Below, one piece after another: positions 1-12,925 of a stretch of DNA of 64,000 nt. The translations under genes and the position numbers were made by a program. The stretch spans positions 1 through 64,000 of the forward strand of contig JAPYMA010000507.1 in NCBI GenBank assembly GCA_035041965.1, read 5' to 3'. The first letter of the stretch is position 1. Each line of letters starts with the position of its first letter. Below the pieces are notes generated by a model. That model did no database searches. It was not told the origin of the DNA and was given only the letters and a program-made list of their open reading frames with translations. Origin of the DNA: Anisakis pegreffii. Its lineage: Eukaryota > Nematoda > Chromadorea > Rhabditida > Anisakidae.

Positions 1-465
1 TGATGTAATAAATTCGTTTCTGAAACTGGTCAAAATGCCCTGAACGTATATTTCTTTGGATACATTCGAAAACATCAAAACGTTGGCCCAAAATCGACAT
101 AATGTATTGCGAGTGCATTAATTTCACTCCGAACTTGGATGATTGAACGTCTATGTAGCTCAGTGAGGCTTTACTCGCTCTTCGCATTGAAACCTATTCA
201 AATTGCTGATACGCAAGTCTGCTCAAAATAATGAAACGAAACGTAACGAAAAATGAGCAAGCACAGAAATAATTATTCACATTTGCGGCGAAATGTTGAT
301 TTTCAAGACGAGTCAATATATGAGTTACAAGAAGCGCTAGGTCGCAGGTGGACTCAAACTCGAGCGCATCCGAGGTGGAGCATAATGCTAACAACTCCGG
401 AAATCCTGCGGGTGTGTGATGTTGTATTTGATTGCGTGGATGCATCCCTCCTGAAATAGATCATT
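1..465 (+). repeat. Direct repeat, copy 1, with short ORF
   Basis: The copy opens with TGATGTAATAAA and ends with a 68-codon ORF at 253-459. The last ~25 residues of that ORF (MLT-x-PEILRVC...FDC-x-DAS-x-LK then stop) match the second copy at 849-1208. Most differences in this tail are synonymous or conservative, which could mean a terminal coding exon of a duplicated gene. The upstream halves of the two ORFs do not match. I do not recognise the protein, and a non-coding repeat is equally possible. Confidence 0.45.
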
Positions 466-848
466 AATATAAAGCAGATACTCTAGAGGAATTTGCTCTT
501 TTGAAGTGCCTGATTTCCTGTGATTGTTGACGAATCAATTCGAGTTTGATGCTGAGCGGCGTAATGTTTTGATAAGAAAGCTGCTCATTTTCAGAATGCA
601 CCAGTCAGCTAAAAAGATGTCTTAACAGCAAGCTGAAACATTGCGATGGCTTAAGGTTGCTTTGCTTCTCGTTTTTCAAGGGATGTTATCGTTCGTTTGA
701 TCTGTGTAATCATACTGCAGTTGGTAGGTTTTTACAACGCTGATTGGTCTGTCGAATGCCTGCGTTTCCGAAATACAAACATGTATTTGTATTCCCCCCC
801 CCCCCAATGTGATCAGCAACTGCAACAGCGTTAGGCGATTGCCATTAG

Positions 849-1210
849 TGATGTAATAAATATTGTTTTCTGAAAGCGATCAGAATATGTTAGGCGCATA
901 TTTCGGTCATTGGTTCAGAATCCAAACAGTATATTGCGCAGAACATCAATTTGATCTCCTTAATCGTAGATGAATAAACACTCCAGCGGTTTAATGACAA
1001 CATACTCCGCCTTTGCGAAAGAATGAAAACTAATCAGTTATCCATATCTCTAAAGCGAATAATGAGAAAAAAGTTCCAGATAACACTTCGTGGCTGGCGG
1101 AGTCAAGCTACAATGCACCCGAGCAGGAAAGTAATGCTAACAATTCCGGAAATTCTGCGGGTTTGTAATTGTTTATTTGACTGCCTGGATGCATCCTCCT
1201 TGAAATAACT
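849..1210 (+). repeat. Direct repeat, copy 2, with short ORF
   Basis: This is the second copy of the unit that begins at position 1. It restarts with TGATGTAATAAA at 849. A 61-codon ORF (1023-1208) shares its C-terminal ~25 residues and its stop position with copy 1. The two copies differ by many substitutions and indels, so the duplication is not recent. Confidence 0.45.
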
Positions 1211-1642
1211 CATTGATGTGAAGCACAAATCGAGTAGAAAGTCATTTGTGCGCAGTTGGCGTCGTGAAGCTCCACTACCCCATCGAATAATTTTCGCCCC
1301 CTCAGCTCAGTCAAGTCAACTACCTTATGTTTAACCTTACGTCAATCAAAGTCACGGTTAGTCAGCTCTGTAAAAAACCCTAAGCTTAGTGGGCGTTACG
1401 TCACACCCTCACTTGAAAACAGCATTAATAACAAATAACAATAAATAATATCAACAGGTATTAATATAGGCAAGTTCCAGTGAAATTAATAACAACCAAA
1501 CGACAATATTTATAAATGAGTTTATTCAAATGAGTTTATACAAAACAATTACAATTGAAAACGACGATATTATAAATTCAATTATTATTATGACATTATT
1601 AATATTACTAATAATAACAAGTAAGTAATACCAAAAAAAGCA

Positions 1643-4600
1643 TCATTCGATATTTCTATTCTCATCGTTAAGACCGCCATCAATTTTATTTCTATAAACA
1701 CAATTTTTATTCCCGCAACGACACGCGAATTGGTGTAATTTCACTTCCCACCACTGCCTCCCGTAGTCCATCGTCAACTCCTCTCCCTAAACATCATAAA
1801 AATTAACAATTCTAGACAGCGATACACTCCACAAAAGTCACAAATTACTTGAGCTGAATGAATTACTTTAAAATCACAAATTACTTTAAAAAATTTAAAG
1901 AAAGAACTAAAAAAAACCTTAGCAATATTTCTGTTCGCGAACAAGCAAACGTGTGGAAAATGGGTGGTTCTCGCATCCCAGACCACTCGTACAGCACACA
2001 GATTCGGTACACACGAATGGTTGATGAATCTGGAGACATTGCCGCGACGTCTTGCGTCTATACAATATGAACTCAAACCGTCGTTCTCGGCCTCTGTCTA
2101 AAATTTCAAATTTAATTTAAAACTTAATTTAATTAACCTTTGCATCACCATCACCTTTACACATATCAATAAAAGCTAAAAAAATAACTCTTTCGAATCA
2201 GCACTAACAATGATTTCAAAGATGTACGTATCGTCCTCTGATTGATCCGCTTCAACGCCGCCAATCAGCTCTCCAGCGTATTCGCAGATGAATTCCCCTT
2301 TCCGGATGGCCGTCGCACACCGAACCGCCCAACCGTAACGAGTTGATCGATAAATCTAAATTATCCAATTCAGCTATAGCTCATACTATCCAGCTGGCTC
2401 ATATTTATTAAAAATATTTTAAAAAAAGTTCCCTACTGCCAGACAAACTCGTAACCTGTAAACGCTGCCGTATTCCCAACTGCGCTACCCGCGACGCACA
2501 ACCCGGCCCACACCAACACGCGCTATTACATTCGCTCACGATTCCCAGTTCGTTGCTCTGCGCCAGTTCGCAGGCTTTTTCGCTTAAACGACCACCGCCG
2601 TCGTATAGCGGAGTGCAGTTTGCTGACGTATTACATGCGCAGTTTGTGCGGCATTCATCCGCACAATGACATCCCTGCAAATTGCATTTGAATTATCTAA
2701 ATTAAATTTTAATTAATTTAATTTAAATTAAATTAAACTATACTTTATCCAATTCGCACTACTAGTAAAAGTTAATAGGCACTTGTTTACTTTAGGCGGG
2801 GGGAGGGGAGGTCGCACGCGGGCACCACGACGCTCGCCTATAACAATTCAGGCCATTTGGCCTACTGCCACGCCCACGTCAAAGTGTTCATAGTGTGTAC
2901 GCGAGCGTGCTCGCGTGCGGGTCCCTCAAAAAATGTAAAAAAGTGCCAAATAATTTCAAAAAGTTCAGAACTTGCTCGTAATCATTTAAAAGCCCTTATT
3001 ATTATTATTATTATTCATAATCTAAACCAACGAACCAACGAGAAATCCACTCGACCTCCAAAAGCAGCAGCATCATCCCTATGCAGCACCACGCTCGAGT
3101 ACTCGAAATCCGCATCCAATTCCGCACCATCGCCCATGCAGTTCTCCACGCTGATCGGATAACGCTCACGACCCGCACTCAAATCCCTTCAAACATTCCA
3201 AATCCCAGCTTTCAAATCAACCATTCAGATCAATCATGATTTAATGCCACATAATGCCACAGGATAAAATACCAGATCTGCATATAAACACACACAAACC
3301 AACCTCGTAATATATCTGACTGGATCAGCAGGCATCATTCGTCTCAACTTTAACTCTGCCTGCAGACGACGCTCAATCAAGTCACCGATTGCGTCACGTA
3401 CTGCTAATGACTTCATATTACTGCTGCCGCTGCTCAACTCTATACCCTCAGGTGATGCGCCATTCTCTAGATACAGCCTGAAATTGCTCTGAAACTCGCA
3501 AACTCACAACTCAGAAAATTGCTGCCTGCCCCTCGTTCTCAATAATAATAATAATGAATTATTGAGAAGCAATGGCAGCAGCAGCAAAGTGCTAAGCACC
3601 ACCAACCTGACTAGCTCCCAGTTCCCGGCTTGAAATGCTATCTGTGCTGCCGTTCGACCATCGATATTTTGCAAATCCAGATACGTTGATGTGCTCATGT
3701 GCTCACTGGTCGACAATATTACTTTGGCCATCTGAAAGAATTACTTCAAAAACTCAAAAAAATTACTTCATCAGCACAGTACAGCACAATGCAGTACTCA
3801 CCTCTAGACTAGTAGCTGCATTTCGAGATCTGGCCAATAGATGCCAAATAGTCTCGTGTCTCGCATTCAGCTCACAGATATTCACCATGTTCGTGTGCAT
3901 TATCACCTCAACACCCTCTGGGTCACTGTCTCCGGCCACCGTCGACATTACTGCCTCGTGAAACATCATCGTCATTACGTCACGCTTGAAACGGCAGCAG
4001 TTTTTAAAAAACTTGCAAATTAGACCATCAGACAGCCTTTCAATGGGTAACCAACCACCTTCTACTATCCAAAACATTCAAATTCAAAAATCCGCCCACA
4101 CGATCATCTCCACACAAGCGACGAACATCTACCAAATTCAAGTCTCAGCTCAATCTAATCTCAGTCAGATCAAATATCAGATCAGATCAGATCAAAACAT
4201 TAAGCAAACATAAAACATTACACTAAATAAACAAACAAACAAACTAAAAACAAACCACAAAATCATCATCTCTATCCACGAACACCTTCACCATCTCATC
4301 GATCAATATGCACCGTCGTCTACTACCACCCATTTCGAGTGAACTTCGCAGCAATTCCTTTACTCTCTTCTTATGTTCATCCTGCAATAACACTTCATTC
4401 ATTTCATCAAACACCAAAAAATCACCTCACCCCAAACCCAAACCAAACAATTTCACCTCAATTAAGCTCACCACCTACCAAATTCAACTCGTCAGCACCA
4501 TTTTCTTGGAGTACATTATGCTGAATGAGCACGTTCACCGCCCTGGCATTGCCTCGTCTCACCGCCAGCCATAGGTCCGGCAGAGTTGGCTTCGCTCTGG

Positions 4601-6410
4601 TGTACTGAAATAGGATAGATATCTTCAGCCGCACGTTGTCATACGCGCTTTAGGCCACGCCCATTCTGTTACGCTGGCTTTGGCCATGCCCTAGCACCCA
4701 GTGGGCGTGGCTACGCGCACGCGCGCGTGATCTTGCGTACGGGTGGAGGGACTAAACAGCATAAGTATTGATATCTTTAAAAAAAAACTATTTTCACTGC
4801 TCTCATTTCTGTCAATCAATCAATCAAATCAATCATACAATTAATTACCTGAAAGGCACTTTTTTACTTTGAGGGGGTGAGGGGGGGGAGTCGCACGCCA
4901 GCACGCTCGCCTATGACAACCGATGGGCGGCGGCGGCAGCAACAGCAGTATGCCAAGTGGCCTCGGTGTCCGTGTGAAAGCGTCGTCTATAGTGTGGTGC
5001 GACCCCACCCCGCCGCCCTCAAAGTAAACAAGTGCCGATCTGAAATCTGCCGAAACCTAACTTATATAATCGGCCCGAAACGTCATCCAAAATATCACTG
5101 ATCAAAAAAATGATGTGATCAACAAAAAAAATCGATCAACCTGCATGATCAGCGCAAATGCCCTGTTGTCGTCACGTTCCAACGCCGCCACCAGCCCTTG
5201 ATGAATCGCCTCTTGCTCAGCAGCATCGTCACCACTACCACCACCATCTGCACATCAATCACATCACCCTCATCATAACAACGTCACCAAAAAGAAAAAG
5301 CAAAGCAAAAATGCAAATATTCAAAACTCCAGGTGAGATATCAATGTAATAACAAATAATCTATTAAAAGATACCTACCATCCGAGCTGCTTTGTAGTTT
5401 TAAAATCGCGCGAATGAGTTCGCTGTAATCTGCCGATTTCACTGCTTCATACAACGATTTCACTTGGCTGCTATTTCGCTTTGTCGTGTCCAAACCGCCA
5501 CTCAAAATCGCCTCAACGAATGCCGATTGCACCTCACACCTCATTCCCTCACATTCTGAATAATCCTCGCCACAAATCGCTACTGAAAATATACCAAACG
5601 AATTAATTCATCGCAAAACACCCCAAATTCACACATACTCACAATATAACAACACTCACACAAATTCAACTGCTTGCCGGTGTCAATCGCCAAATCTGTT
5701 CGTGATGCCAAACAGCGAAACAGAGCATTCTGAAAATGACAACTGCTCAATAATAACAATAATAATAACAACAATAATAACAACAATAATAACAATAATA
5801 ATACTAATAACAATCACAAACCTTCTCCGGAGTGTAAATAACTCGCCGAGACTGTCGTGTACAATCCCCGCAATGCGAGCACCCCCTCCACCCACTCTCT
5901 CTAAAACACCTACCGCACGTCCAATGCTCACCACCCTCATCACCATCGCACAATATAAATTCACCCTGTAAACTCAAATACACTCTCACACATCATTATC
6001 AACCCACCACTAACAATGCATCTACCTATCACACTAACTATAATTACTTACTCTCATACCTTATTATCACTACTATCTGTAACGTTACTAATTGCCACGT
6101 CAGCACTTGTTTACTTTGGCGGATCCGCCCACGCCACACCCACTTCACATGGCCTCACTCTAAGTGGGCGTGGCTTCGATCACTGTAAACGCGTGCTCGC
6201 GTGCGACCCCTCCCTCTAGTAAACAAGTGCCGGATGCTAATTCAAGCTTGCTTATCGCTGACTAATAATTATAATAATAATAATTAATTAATTAATAATA
6301 TCACAATAAAAACTATCACCTGATAGCAGAAACAGCCACAATAACGACACTGCCGATGTCTACGGAATAACACCTCATGAGCCTGCAATTGACGGTAAAC
6401 CGTAAATAAA

Positions 6411-6465
<55 letters not shown>

Positions 6466-6894
6466 AATACGATATTTCAAATATATAAGGCTCAAAGCCA
6501 CACACCTTGCAGTAAATTTTTTCTTTGCCACGATACACCAGCACTTCGGTGGCACGCTGTGAACACGGTCGCAGCAGTTTATATCGCCAATCCACCGCAA
6601 TACACGGGTAATAAACATTCTCGGCAACACCCTCGGCTTGTCTCCTACGGAATGAAGAAGAAAAATTCTTCATTGAAAAAGAAAAATCTTCTCATCTTCT
6701 ATACGACCTCCGAAAATAGATTTCCGAAGTCAAAACCGAATCGAAAAGCCAAAAACTTCCTTGCCAATGCCAATGCCAACAACTTACTGATATCCCGTCG
6801 TCGGTGAGCATTTGCAGCGTCGCTTCTTCCCGGCCGCCGCCGCCTCATTAACCGTTAACACCGCCTCAATAGCCGCCGCCGCCGTCGTAGCCAT
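1643..6894 (-). CDS. EHMT: Histone H3K9 methyltransferase, G9a/GLP (EHMT) type
   Basis: Family role: mono- and dimethylation of histone H3 lysine 9 in the nucleus, with SAM as donor. I assembled 17 exons, all joining in phase (792 aa): 6788-6894, 6506-6644, 6320-6382, 5822-5965, 5660-5729, 5379-5582, 5141-5247, 4479-4604, 4286-4381, 3802-3984, 3607-3731, 3304-3477, 3036-3186, 2456-2674, 2209-2355, 1918-2097, 1643-1786. The N-terminus (from MATTAAAAIEA) is followed by a Cys-rich zinc-like region (about aa 60-175), ankyrin-like repeats (about 210-455), a Cys-rich pre-SET zinc cluster (563-636, GCHCADEC...ECNSACWC) and a SET domain. The SET domain contains RFINHSC (about 709-714), GEELTMDYG and a post-SET CRCGNKNC (767-774). 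The ankyrin plus pre-SET/SET order identifies the EHMT group rather than SETDB1. At least three GC-rich MITE-like elements sit in its introns. The exon 9 donor (after VK) is the least certain junction. Confidence 0.92.
2778..2947. mobile_element. GC-rich MITE-like element 1 (intronic)
   Basis: The left end reads GGCACTTGTTTACTTTAGG and the right end is a degenerate complement ending AAAAGTGCC. The interior is GC-rich, unlike the flanks, and includes CACGACGCTCGCCTATAAC and paired GCGAGCGTGCTCGCG. It sits in the EHMT intron between the exons at 3036 and 2674. No transposase is encoded. Confidence 0.7.
4855..5036. mobile_element. GC-rich MITE-like element 2 (intronic)
   Basis: The ends are GGCACTTTTTTACTTTGAG and CTCAAAGTAAACAAGTGCC, with GC-rich interior sequence. 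It lies in the EHMT intron 4605-5140. A further degenerate piece lacking ends, with GGCCACGCCCA and TGGGCGTGGC, lies in the same intron at about 4632-4755. Confidence 0.7.
6103..6231. mobile_element. GC-rich MITE-like element 3 (intronic)
   Basis: The inverted ends are perfect over GCACTTGTTTACT / AGTAAACAAGTGC. The inner arms GCCACGCCCAC and GTGGGCGTGGC also pair. It lies in the EHMT intron between the exons at 6320 and 5965. At 129 bp it is shorter than elements 6 and 7. Confidence 0.7.
6413..6463. repeat. (TA)n microsatellite
   Basis: About 25 uninterrupted TA dinucleotides lie in an EHMT intron. Length is likely polymorphic or uncertain in the assembly. Confidence 0.95.
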
Positions 6895-7423
6895 TCGAAC
6901 CGAACCGAACCGAACCAGTAGCCTTCCTTTACTCATATCACACCAAACTTACTTACTCACTTACTTACTTTACAATAATTCAAAGACAAAACTTACTATT
7001 ACCAATCACAATCAGTAAATCTACAACAATAAGATAAAAATCTACAACAATTCTTTGTACTGCTTCGTACCGGAATGATTTTCATAATCCGTACCGGTCA
7101 CACTTCTTCATACTTTCATAGGCACCACCACAACAAAAAAAGCATTTCAAATGAATATTTATGACTAATTACAATTCAAATCATTCGAAAACACAACAAA
7201 TTACAATCGTTATCTGATAGTAATATTAACAATTATAAGAATATCACTCATACATTAATGATTATTATAATAATAATAACAATTTTTTTAAAATCACTTT
7301 TTTATACGACATAAAAATCACATCAAAACAACAACAAATACAAAACAATGGTAAAAATACTGACAGCTGGCTGTAAATAACTGAAAATCCTTTGGCCTCT
7401 CGTCTCTCCACCCGACTCACCAT
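6895..7423. other. Short gap between TDP-43-like copy A and EHMT
   Basis: The two flanking genes are both on the minus strand and 529 bp apart, including copy A's 3' UTR and any EHMT 5' UTR. The gap holds GAACC pentamers next to the EHMT start and an (ACTT)n run near 6950. No ORF of interest was seen. Confidence 0.5.
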
Positions 7424-10400
7424 TCAATACCCATAATCTCCGGCTGCTCCACCGAGATTTTTCGGTGGCTGACCATACCCACTACCGCCACCTTGCTGAC
7501 CCATCATCTGACGCGACCCCATCGACCCTCCTCCTGCAGACCTGGAATTTCCGCCATAACCCAGCATATTTCCGGCATATCGTCCACCTCCCCCGCCTAG
7601 CGAAGCACCACCACCGGAATGCGAACGAACTGCGCCACCGCGCCACCCACCGCCGCCGCCGCCTGTACCTCCCCCATTCCAGCTGCTGCTGCTTGTCCAC
7701 CGAAACGCCCTCCTCCTCCCCTCCCAAATAACCACCCAAATGACCACCACTGCTACCATACTGTGACTGCATACCGCCACCACCTGCAGCTGCAGCTCCC
7801 ATTCCGTATCCCATCTGGTTCGAGCCAAACGCAGACTGCTGCTGCTGCTGTTGCTGCAATAACTGATGGTGCTGACCTCCAGCAACTTGCTGCTGCTGAT
7901 GTGCATGATGGAAGTAACCATATGACCTTCCACCATGTTGAGATGACGGCGGCAAAAGTCCACCACCTCCCTGGCTTCCGCTAAAACTACCCGAACTACC
8001 ACCAGAGCTAAAACCACCGCCAATCGGTGACGACATACCCGCACGACCCGTTGAACCCATCAAACCACCACCACCGCCACTACTGCTACCGAAGGCATCC
8101 ACCGCAATTCCCGCACCAATACCCCCGAAACCCGCTAAACTTCCCGGCGAAACAGCCGCACCCGCAAACTGACGATAAGATCCAGAAGAGATACCACCAG
8201 CTGCTGCTGCCGTACCGGCGGCAGCTGGCATTCCGGGTGTATATGCCACCGAATAAGCAGCGCCCACTGAATCTAAACCACCGCCGGCACCACCGCCAAA
8301 TTCTCCTCCTCCTCCAAAGTCCACCAAATCGTCCATCTCCTTCCGAGGCGTCGGATAACTGACCGCTACACTCGCACCACCGATCACCACATCCTGCATC
8401 TCGATAAATCGTTTTGTCACGTTCGCATCGTTAAATGTCACGAATGCGAAACCACGTCGTGGATGTGGTATTATTACACGATCTACCTGTAATTAATCAC
8501 TTTTAAACCTGTAATTGATCTCAAATCCAAAACAGCAAAATGAATGCTGCGAACAAAAAGAGCAACAACAGGCGAATAATGCATGATGAAGGATTTCAAT
8601 TATAATATCCACCGTCATGAGATGAATAATCCTTCATTATTTCTATCGCTTTTACAAACTGCCCGAGCAAAATAGACAGCTAAATCCGTCGTTCCATCCA
8701 TCAAACAAAAACAACGAAGAGAATAATAACGGCACCCACCCTGGCATGCGGTGACATCTCTTGCGCCTTCTCAGAAAAACCCTTGTAGAGATCTTGAAGT
8801 GTGAAGTCGTCAGGCACTCGTCCCACATGTATCTTCGTCGACAGCACATCAGCTCGTGTCTTCTTCGCTTCTGGATCTTGAGTGCGAATCGGTATCCGTA
8901 CCTGACATCGGTATCAAACATTATTTTTTTCAATCACCTCGATCGATCGCTTTTTATTAATTATCAATATAATCACCGATCGCTATATCAGTACACACAA
9001 ACACATGCTTTACTGCACTACAGCACTTAGTCTATATTTCATTTACATTTCTCGAAAGTGTTTTGCTCAAATTCACAAATCACCACGATTATTGACTACT
9101 GCAAACAAAACAAATAATCATCAGTGATCTCTTTTACAATATCACTAATGCGCCAATACAATCACCTAACAACTCTATCAACAAACCAAAAACAACCAAA
9201 CGACCCACCTCAATCACGCGGCCATCAATCAAATGCCCTGTGTCCAGCACCTTCTGTTGCTCCTCCAACGTTGACATCTTAATGAAGCCGTATCCCTTCG
9301 ATTTGCCCGTTATACGATCCAATTTGATCTGCAAAGCAATCGATTCTCTCTCATTCAAAAACACCACCCACCAACTAACTCATTTCAACCAACTATTTCC
9401 TTTCATTCTCCAAATTCACCACCTCATTACACCAAACGCAAACGCTCAAACTCCACCACCTCAAACATTTTTAGAACACAATCCTTCCGAACTGAATAAC
9501 TAAAAATGTCAATACAAGTTTTTAAAAGCAATATTGCTGCCAGAGACCAACATGAAAGCATGAAACAAAGCCACTATTCACTTCATTCCCTCTCCGATTC
9601 AGTAACAATCTTCCAAATTTTCAAATCAACCATATTCGACCACTATCAAAACTCAAAAATTTCCGATCAGCCCGCAATAAACAAGCAAATATAATGTCCC
9701 CTATAAACACACAGCCAATCGCATACTACAGCCATCACTCATAAAAACAAAAATCTGCAAACACACAAAATTCAATGCAGCAGTCAATCGCAAATCTATC
9801 TAAATATCCCAAACCTGAAATAATAATAACGCACTATCAAGAGCACGAACACAGCCGCAAAAATCATCGTTGTCTAGCCAATATAAACTAACTTCAAACT
9901 ACAAATGGTTGTGTGTTTTCACCTCACCTCAGCTCAGCTCAAATCAAATCCTTTCAAACCACCCAAACAAACAAACACACAACAAACACAAACCTCTGCG
10001 AATTCCACCTTGCCAAACTTCTCGAAATACTTCACCAATGCCTCCTTTTTCGTTGTAAAATCTATATTCAACACTACTAAATCAACCGGTGCCGTCGGCT
10101 GTGCTCTTACGGCCGCCGTGCCAGCAGCCGTCACTCCTGCTGCTCGGCCCTTATCCGCCACTCGCCAGTAATTTCCACTATCAACGCCGCCCGCCGCACT
10201 AGCTGCAGCTGCAGCAGCAGTAAAATCCCCCCCATCTTGACCCATTGCACCACACTGCTCATGATAGTGTGCTGCTGCTGATGGTGGTGGTAAGTCTTGA
10301 GAGCTGCTGCCTCCTCGACCATACACAACACTCAAATCCATCGCGCTCGACTGCAAAGGACGTTTCAGACCTTTCATAACGGTCACACCACTGCTGGCTG

Positions 10401-11757
10401 CTGAACAAACACGTTATTCTTTCCGACCAATCGCTTCATTTCAAATCACTCACACATCCCAAACAAAATTGATTCATAGAAACCCGTTCAAAATCTGAAA
10501 TTCTCATAACAATTTTTTAAACGCTCCCCAAGAAACGGCTCACGGCTTACACCCATTTCTTGGGAAGCATTTAAATACCCATCTTGGGAGGTTTGTAACA
10601 GTCTACTGTAAAGCAAGTAAACAGTAACCAATAAAGTCACGCATGATAACCAATCCCTGATCATGGTAATCACAACCCTATTTTCGGTAAATGTGCTAAT
10701 CACAACCCTATTACCGGTAATTCTGGTAATCACAACCCTATTACTGGTAATTCTGGTAATCACAACCCTATTCTATTCTCAAATTCGCCTAAACCTTACA
10801 CTCAAACAATCATACAATCCAATCCGGCTTAAAATCCCTACCAGTCAGAGGATTACATTTCAAATTTTGCTCCGTTCCATTTGGAACGCACCATCCGTTC
10901 TGATCGAGAAAAAACCAATCAAATCAAATCAGATCAAAAGAAAACGAGACAGATCAAATGTGTTTTCTAAGATTGTCAATCACCCTGAATGGAAACAAAA
11001 ACAAAACAAGCAAAAGGCAAAAGCAAAAGCAATCAAACAACATCTCACGTTGCTGTTGATCTGCCGTTCTAAAGATGGCCACATAACGTCGTGTACCCCA
11101 TCCACCTTTCGGCTCCAATATGACGCGTCCGTCATCGCTAACCCTATAAAATTTAGCACTATCACTAACCTAAAGCACCACACCACAGCTTGTTTCACAT
11201 TCAATTCAATTCAATCCACATTTTTACGATTAAAATAAAACAAATTAGAATAATAACAACTTACGCCAACGTTCTGAACACTCCAGTTGCCTCGTTCTTG
11301 AATTTCAGACCGATCGCGTTCGGAAATGAATGCTCCAATGTGGATAGTTTTAGCGTGTTGTCGTTCTCGACGGGTATTTCAAGCAAATTCGCCGCCGCCG
11401 CGGCCGCACCCTCTGAACCGGCTGCCACACAAACGTAACCATCGAATTGTTGTGCTGTTGTCGTTGTGGCAGCTGCTGCTGCTGCAAAAGTAAAACTAAA
11501 TCGTCACTTCAACTGATTTCTTTTCTAATTTTATCATCTCGGAAATCATTACAATGAAGATGCCAACACCAACCTGGTTTCGATTCATCCAAATTTACAG
11601 GCACTGATTCGTCTTTTATGGTTGACTTGTTAGATTCTTCATGCTCACTTAAGGGTGCTGGCGTCTGCTCTGCAACCTCAGTAGGTGACGGCTCTTCGGC
11701 ATCATCGTTTACTGCTTTTGCTGTGTCGTCTGTTGCTTTCACCTCTTCACCGCTCAT
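7424..11757 (-). CDS. TARDBP: TDP-43-like RNA-binding protein, copy A
   Basis: TDP-43 proteins bind UG-rich RNA in the nucleus and act in splicing and transcript stability. I assembled seven exons: 11574-11757, 11265-11481, 11049-11143, 9994-10400, 9209-9328, 8740-8901, 7424-8486 (about 748 aa). The order is an acidic N-terminus, the TDP-43 N-terminal domain (about aa 90-165, LKLSTLEHSFPNAIGLKFKN and GGWGTRRYVAIF), RRM1 (about 268-345, RNP2 LVVLNI, RNP1 KGYGFIKM), RRM2 (about 365-440, IHVGRV and RGFAFVTF) and a ~300-residue Gly/Gln-rich tail of prion-like composition. The tail shows a +1 reading-frame change near 7709-7725, in a run of C and T on the plus strand. The upstream frame stops at 7482, while the Gly-rich sequence continues in the next frame to the stop at 7424. 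This may be an assembly indel. Start chosen at the first in-frame ATG (MSGEEVKATDD). Confidence 0.88.
10664..10772. repeat. ~30-bp tandem repeat in a TDP-43-like copy A intron
   Basis: Four near copies of a unit containing GGTAATCACAACCCTATT lie in the intron between the exons ending 11049 and starting 10400. Confidence 0.8.
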
Positions 11758-12104
11758 CGTATTTCTGCTGCTGCTACTGTTCTCGACTTGCTTAAAGTTT
11801 CTGAACCACAGCAACTTTCGTGGCAGATGAAAATCTGAAACTATTCTTGACTCGGTTTATTTTCGAAAAACCTTCTCAATATTTCAATAAGCCGTCGTCG
11901 TCACACTTCAATAATTTCGAGACAGACAAATTCCCTGTGAATGCCGCCCACTAATTTGCTACCTACCAAATAGACGCAACACCGAACGCTCGAAAGAAAT
12001 TTGGTTTACGTTCGTCATTACTCTACGTACTATCAGTATTATAATAATCATAACAAATAGAACCGACGAACAACCCACATCACCATCAGTGCAAAAGCTC
12101 ACAT

Positions 12105-12925
12105 AAGAAATCAACGTGACTCGAAACAACCGACCGCACCGAACGGAACCCTTCAACTAAGAATGACTACTGCATATGAAAACACGTAAACTAAATAAAC
12201 GACGAGAAAATGATCAATACTGATCAACACTGATCCATATTTTCTACATTAATGGCGCTATTTCGATCAGTCTGATCAACCACAAATGAATACAACAATA
12301 CATTTAGCGCCGACCTACAAACCACAAATCGTACAAAATAATCAACGACTAAAAACAACCGACCGCACCGACGGAACCCTTCAGCCAAGAATGGCTGCGT
12401 ATGAAAATACGCACACTAAATAAACGACGAGACAATGATCAACATCGATCCCTATTTTTTTTCCACATTTTGATCAGTTTGGCGCCATTTTGATCAGTCT
12501 GATCAACACACAAATGAATACGACAATACATTTGACGCGATCACTTCGCACAACACGCACACACGTGAAAATAACGAATCGTGCAAAATAAAAAAAGCAA
12601 TTTATTACAGAAAAAAATCAAATTCTTTTTAAAAAATTTCAGGGCCATTTTCTAGGTCGCAGACATCGATTTTCGGCTCGAACTGAGCCCGACGCATTCC
12701 CGGCAGCCTAATAAACCTATTTTCAACAAAAAAACCAGCGAAAAACCGCAAAAAACCCGCCACACAATCATTTTCAAGAAGACATACTGAATTATACACT
12801 ACCAACAAGAACTGAAGCGAAACACCGAGTCGGCATGATGCCAATTACCGTATTCCTAATAATCGCGTTGAGACCATATGTCACCTATAACAGCTCAATA
12901 TCATTCAAATTTGACACCATCCTGC
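12105..12925. repeat. Dispersed repeat with TGATCA/GGCGCC motifs, copy 1
   Basis: It contains two tandem ~230-bp sub-units, each with AACCGACCGCACCGA and, further on, GGCGC next to TTTTGATCAGTCTGATCA-like sequence. A ~290-bp block (about 12635-12925) follows. That block is clearly similar to 57585-57875, sharing long runs such as AACCCGCCACACA and TGCCAATTACCGTA. A 71-codon minus-strand ORF inside it is not kept in the other copy. Confidence 0.75.

Larger units (their letters stand above)
1..1642. other. Intergenic region with a duplicated unit
   Basis: This stretch lies beyond the 3' end of the EHMT-like gene. It holds two diverged direct copies of one unit (annotated separately), a C10 run near 797-806, and then AT-rich DNA from about 1400 that probably includes the 3' UTR of the minus-strand EHMT-like gene. 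No gene with convincing splice structure was found. Confidence 0.5.

Noticed and set aside
12629..12844. 71-codon minus-strand ORF in the dispersed repeat
   Set aside because: The homologous copy at 57.6 kb does not keep the frame, so coding function is unlikely.
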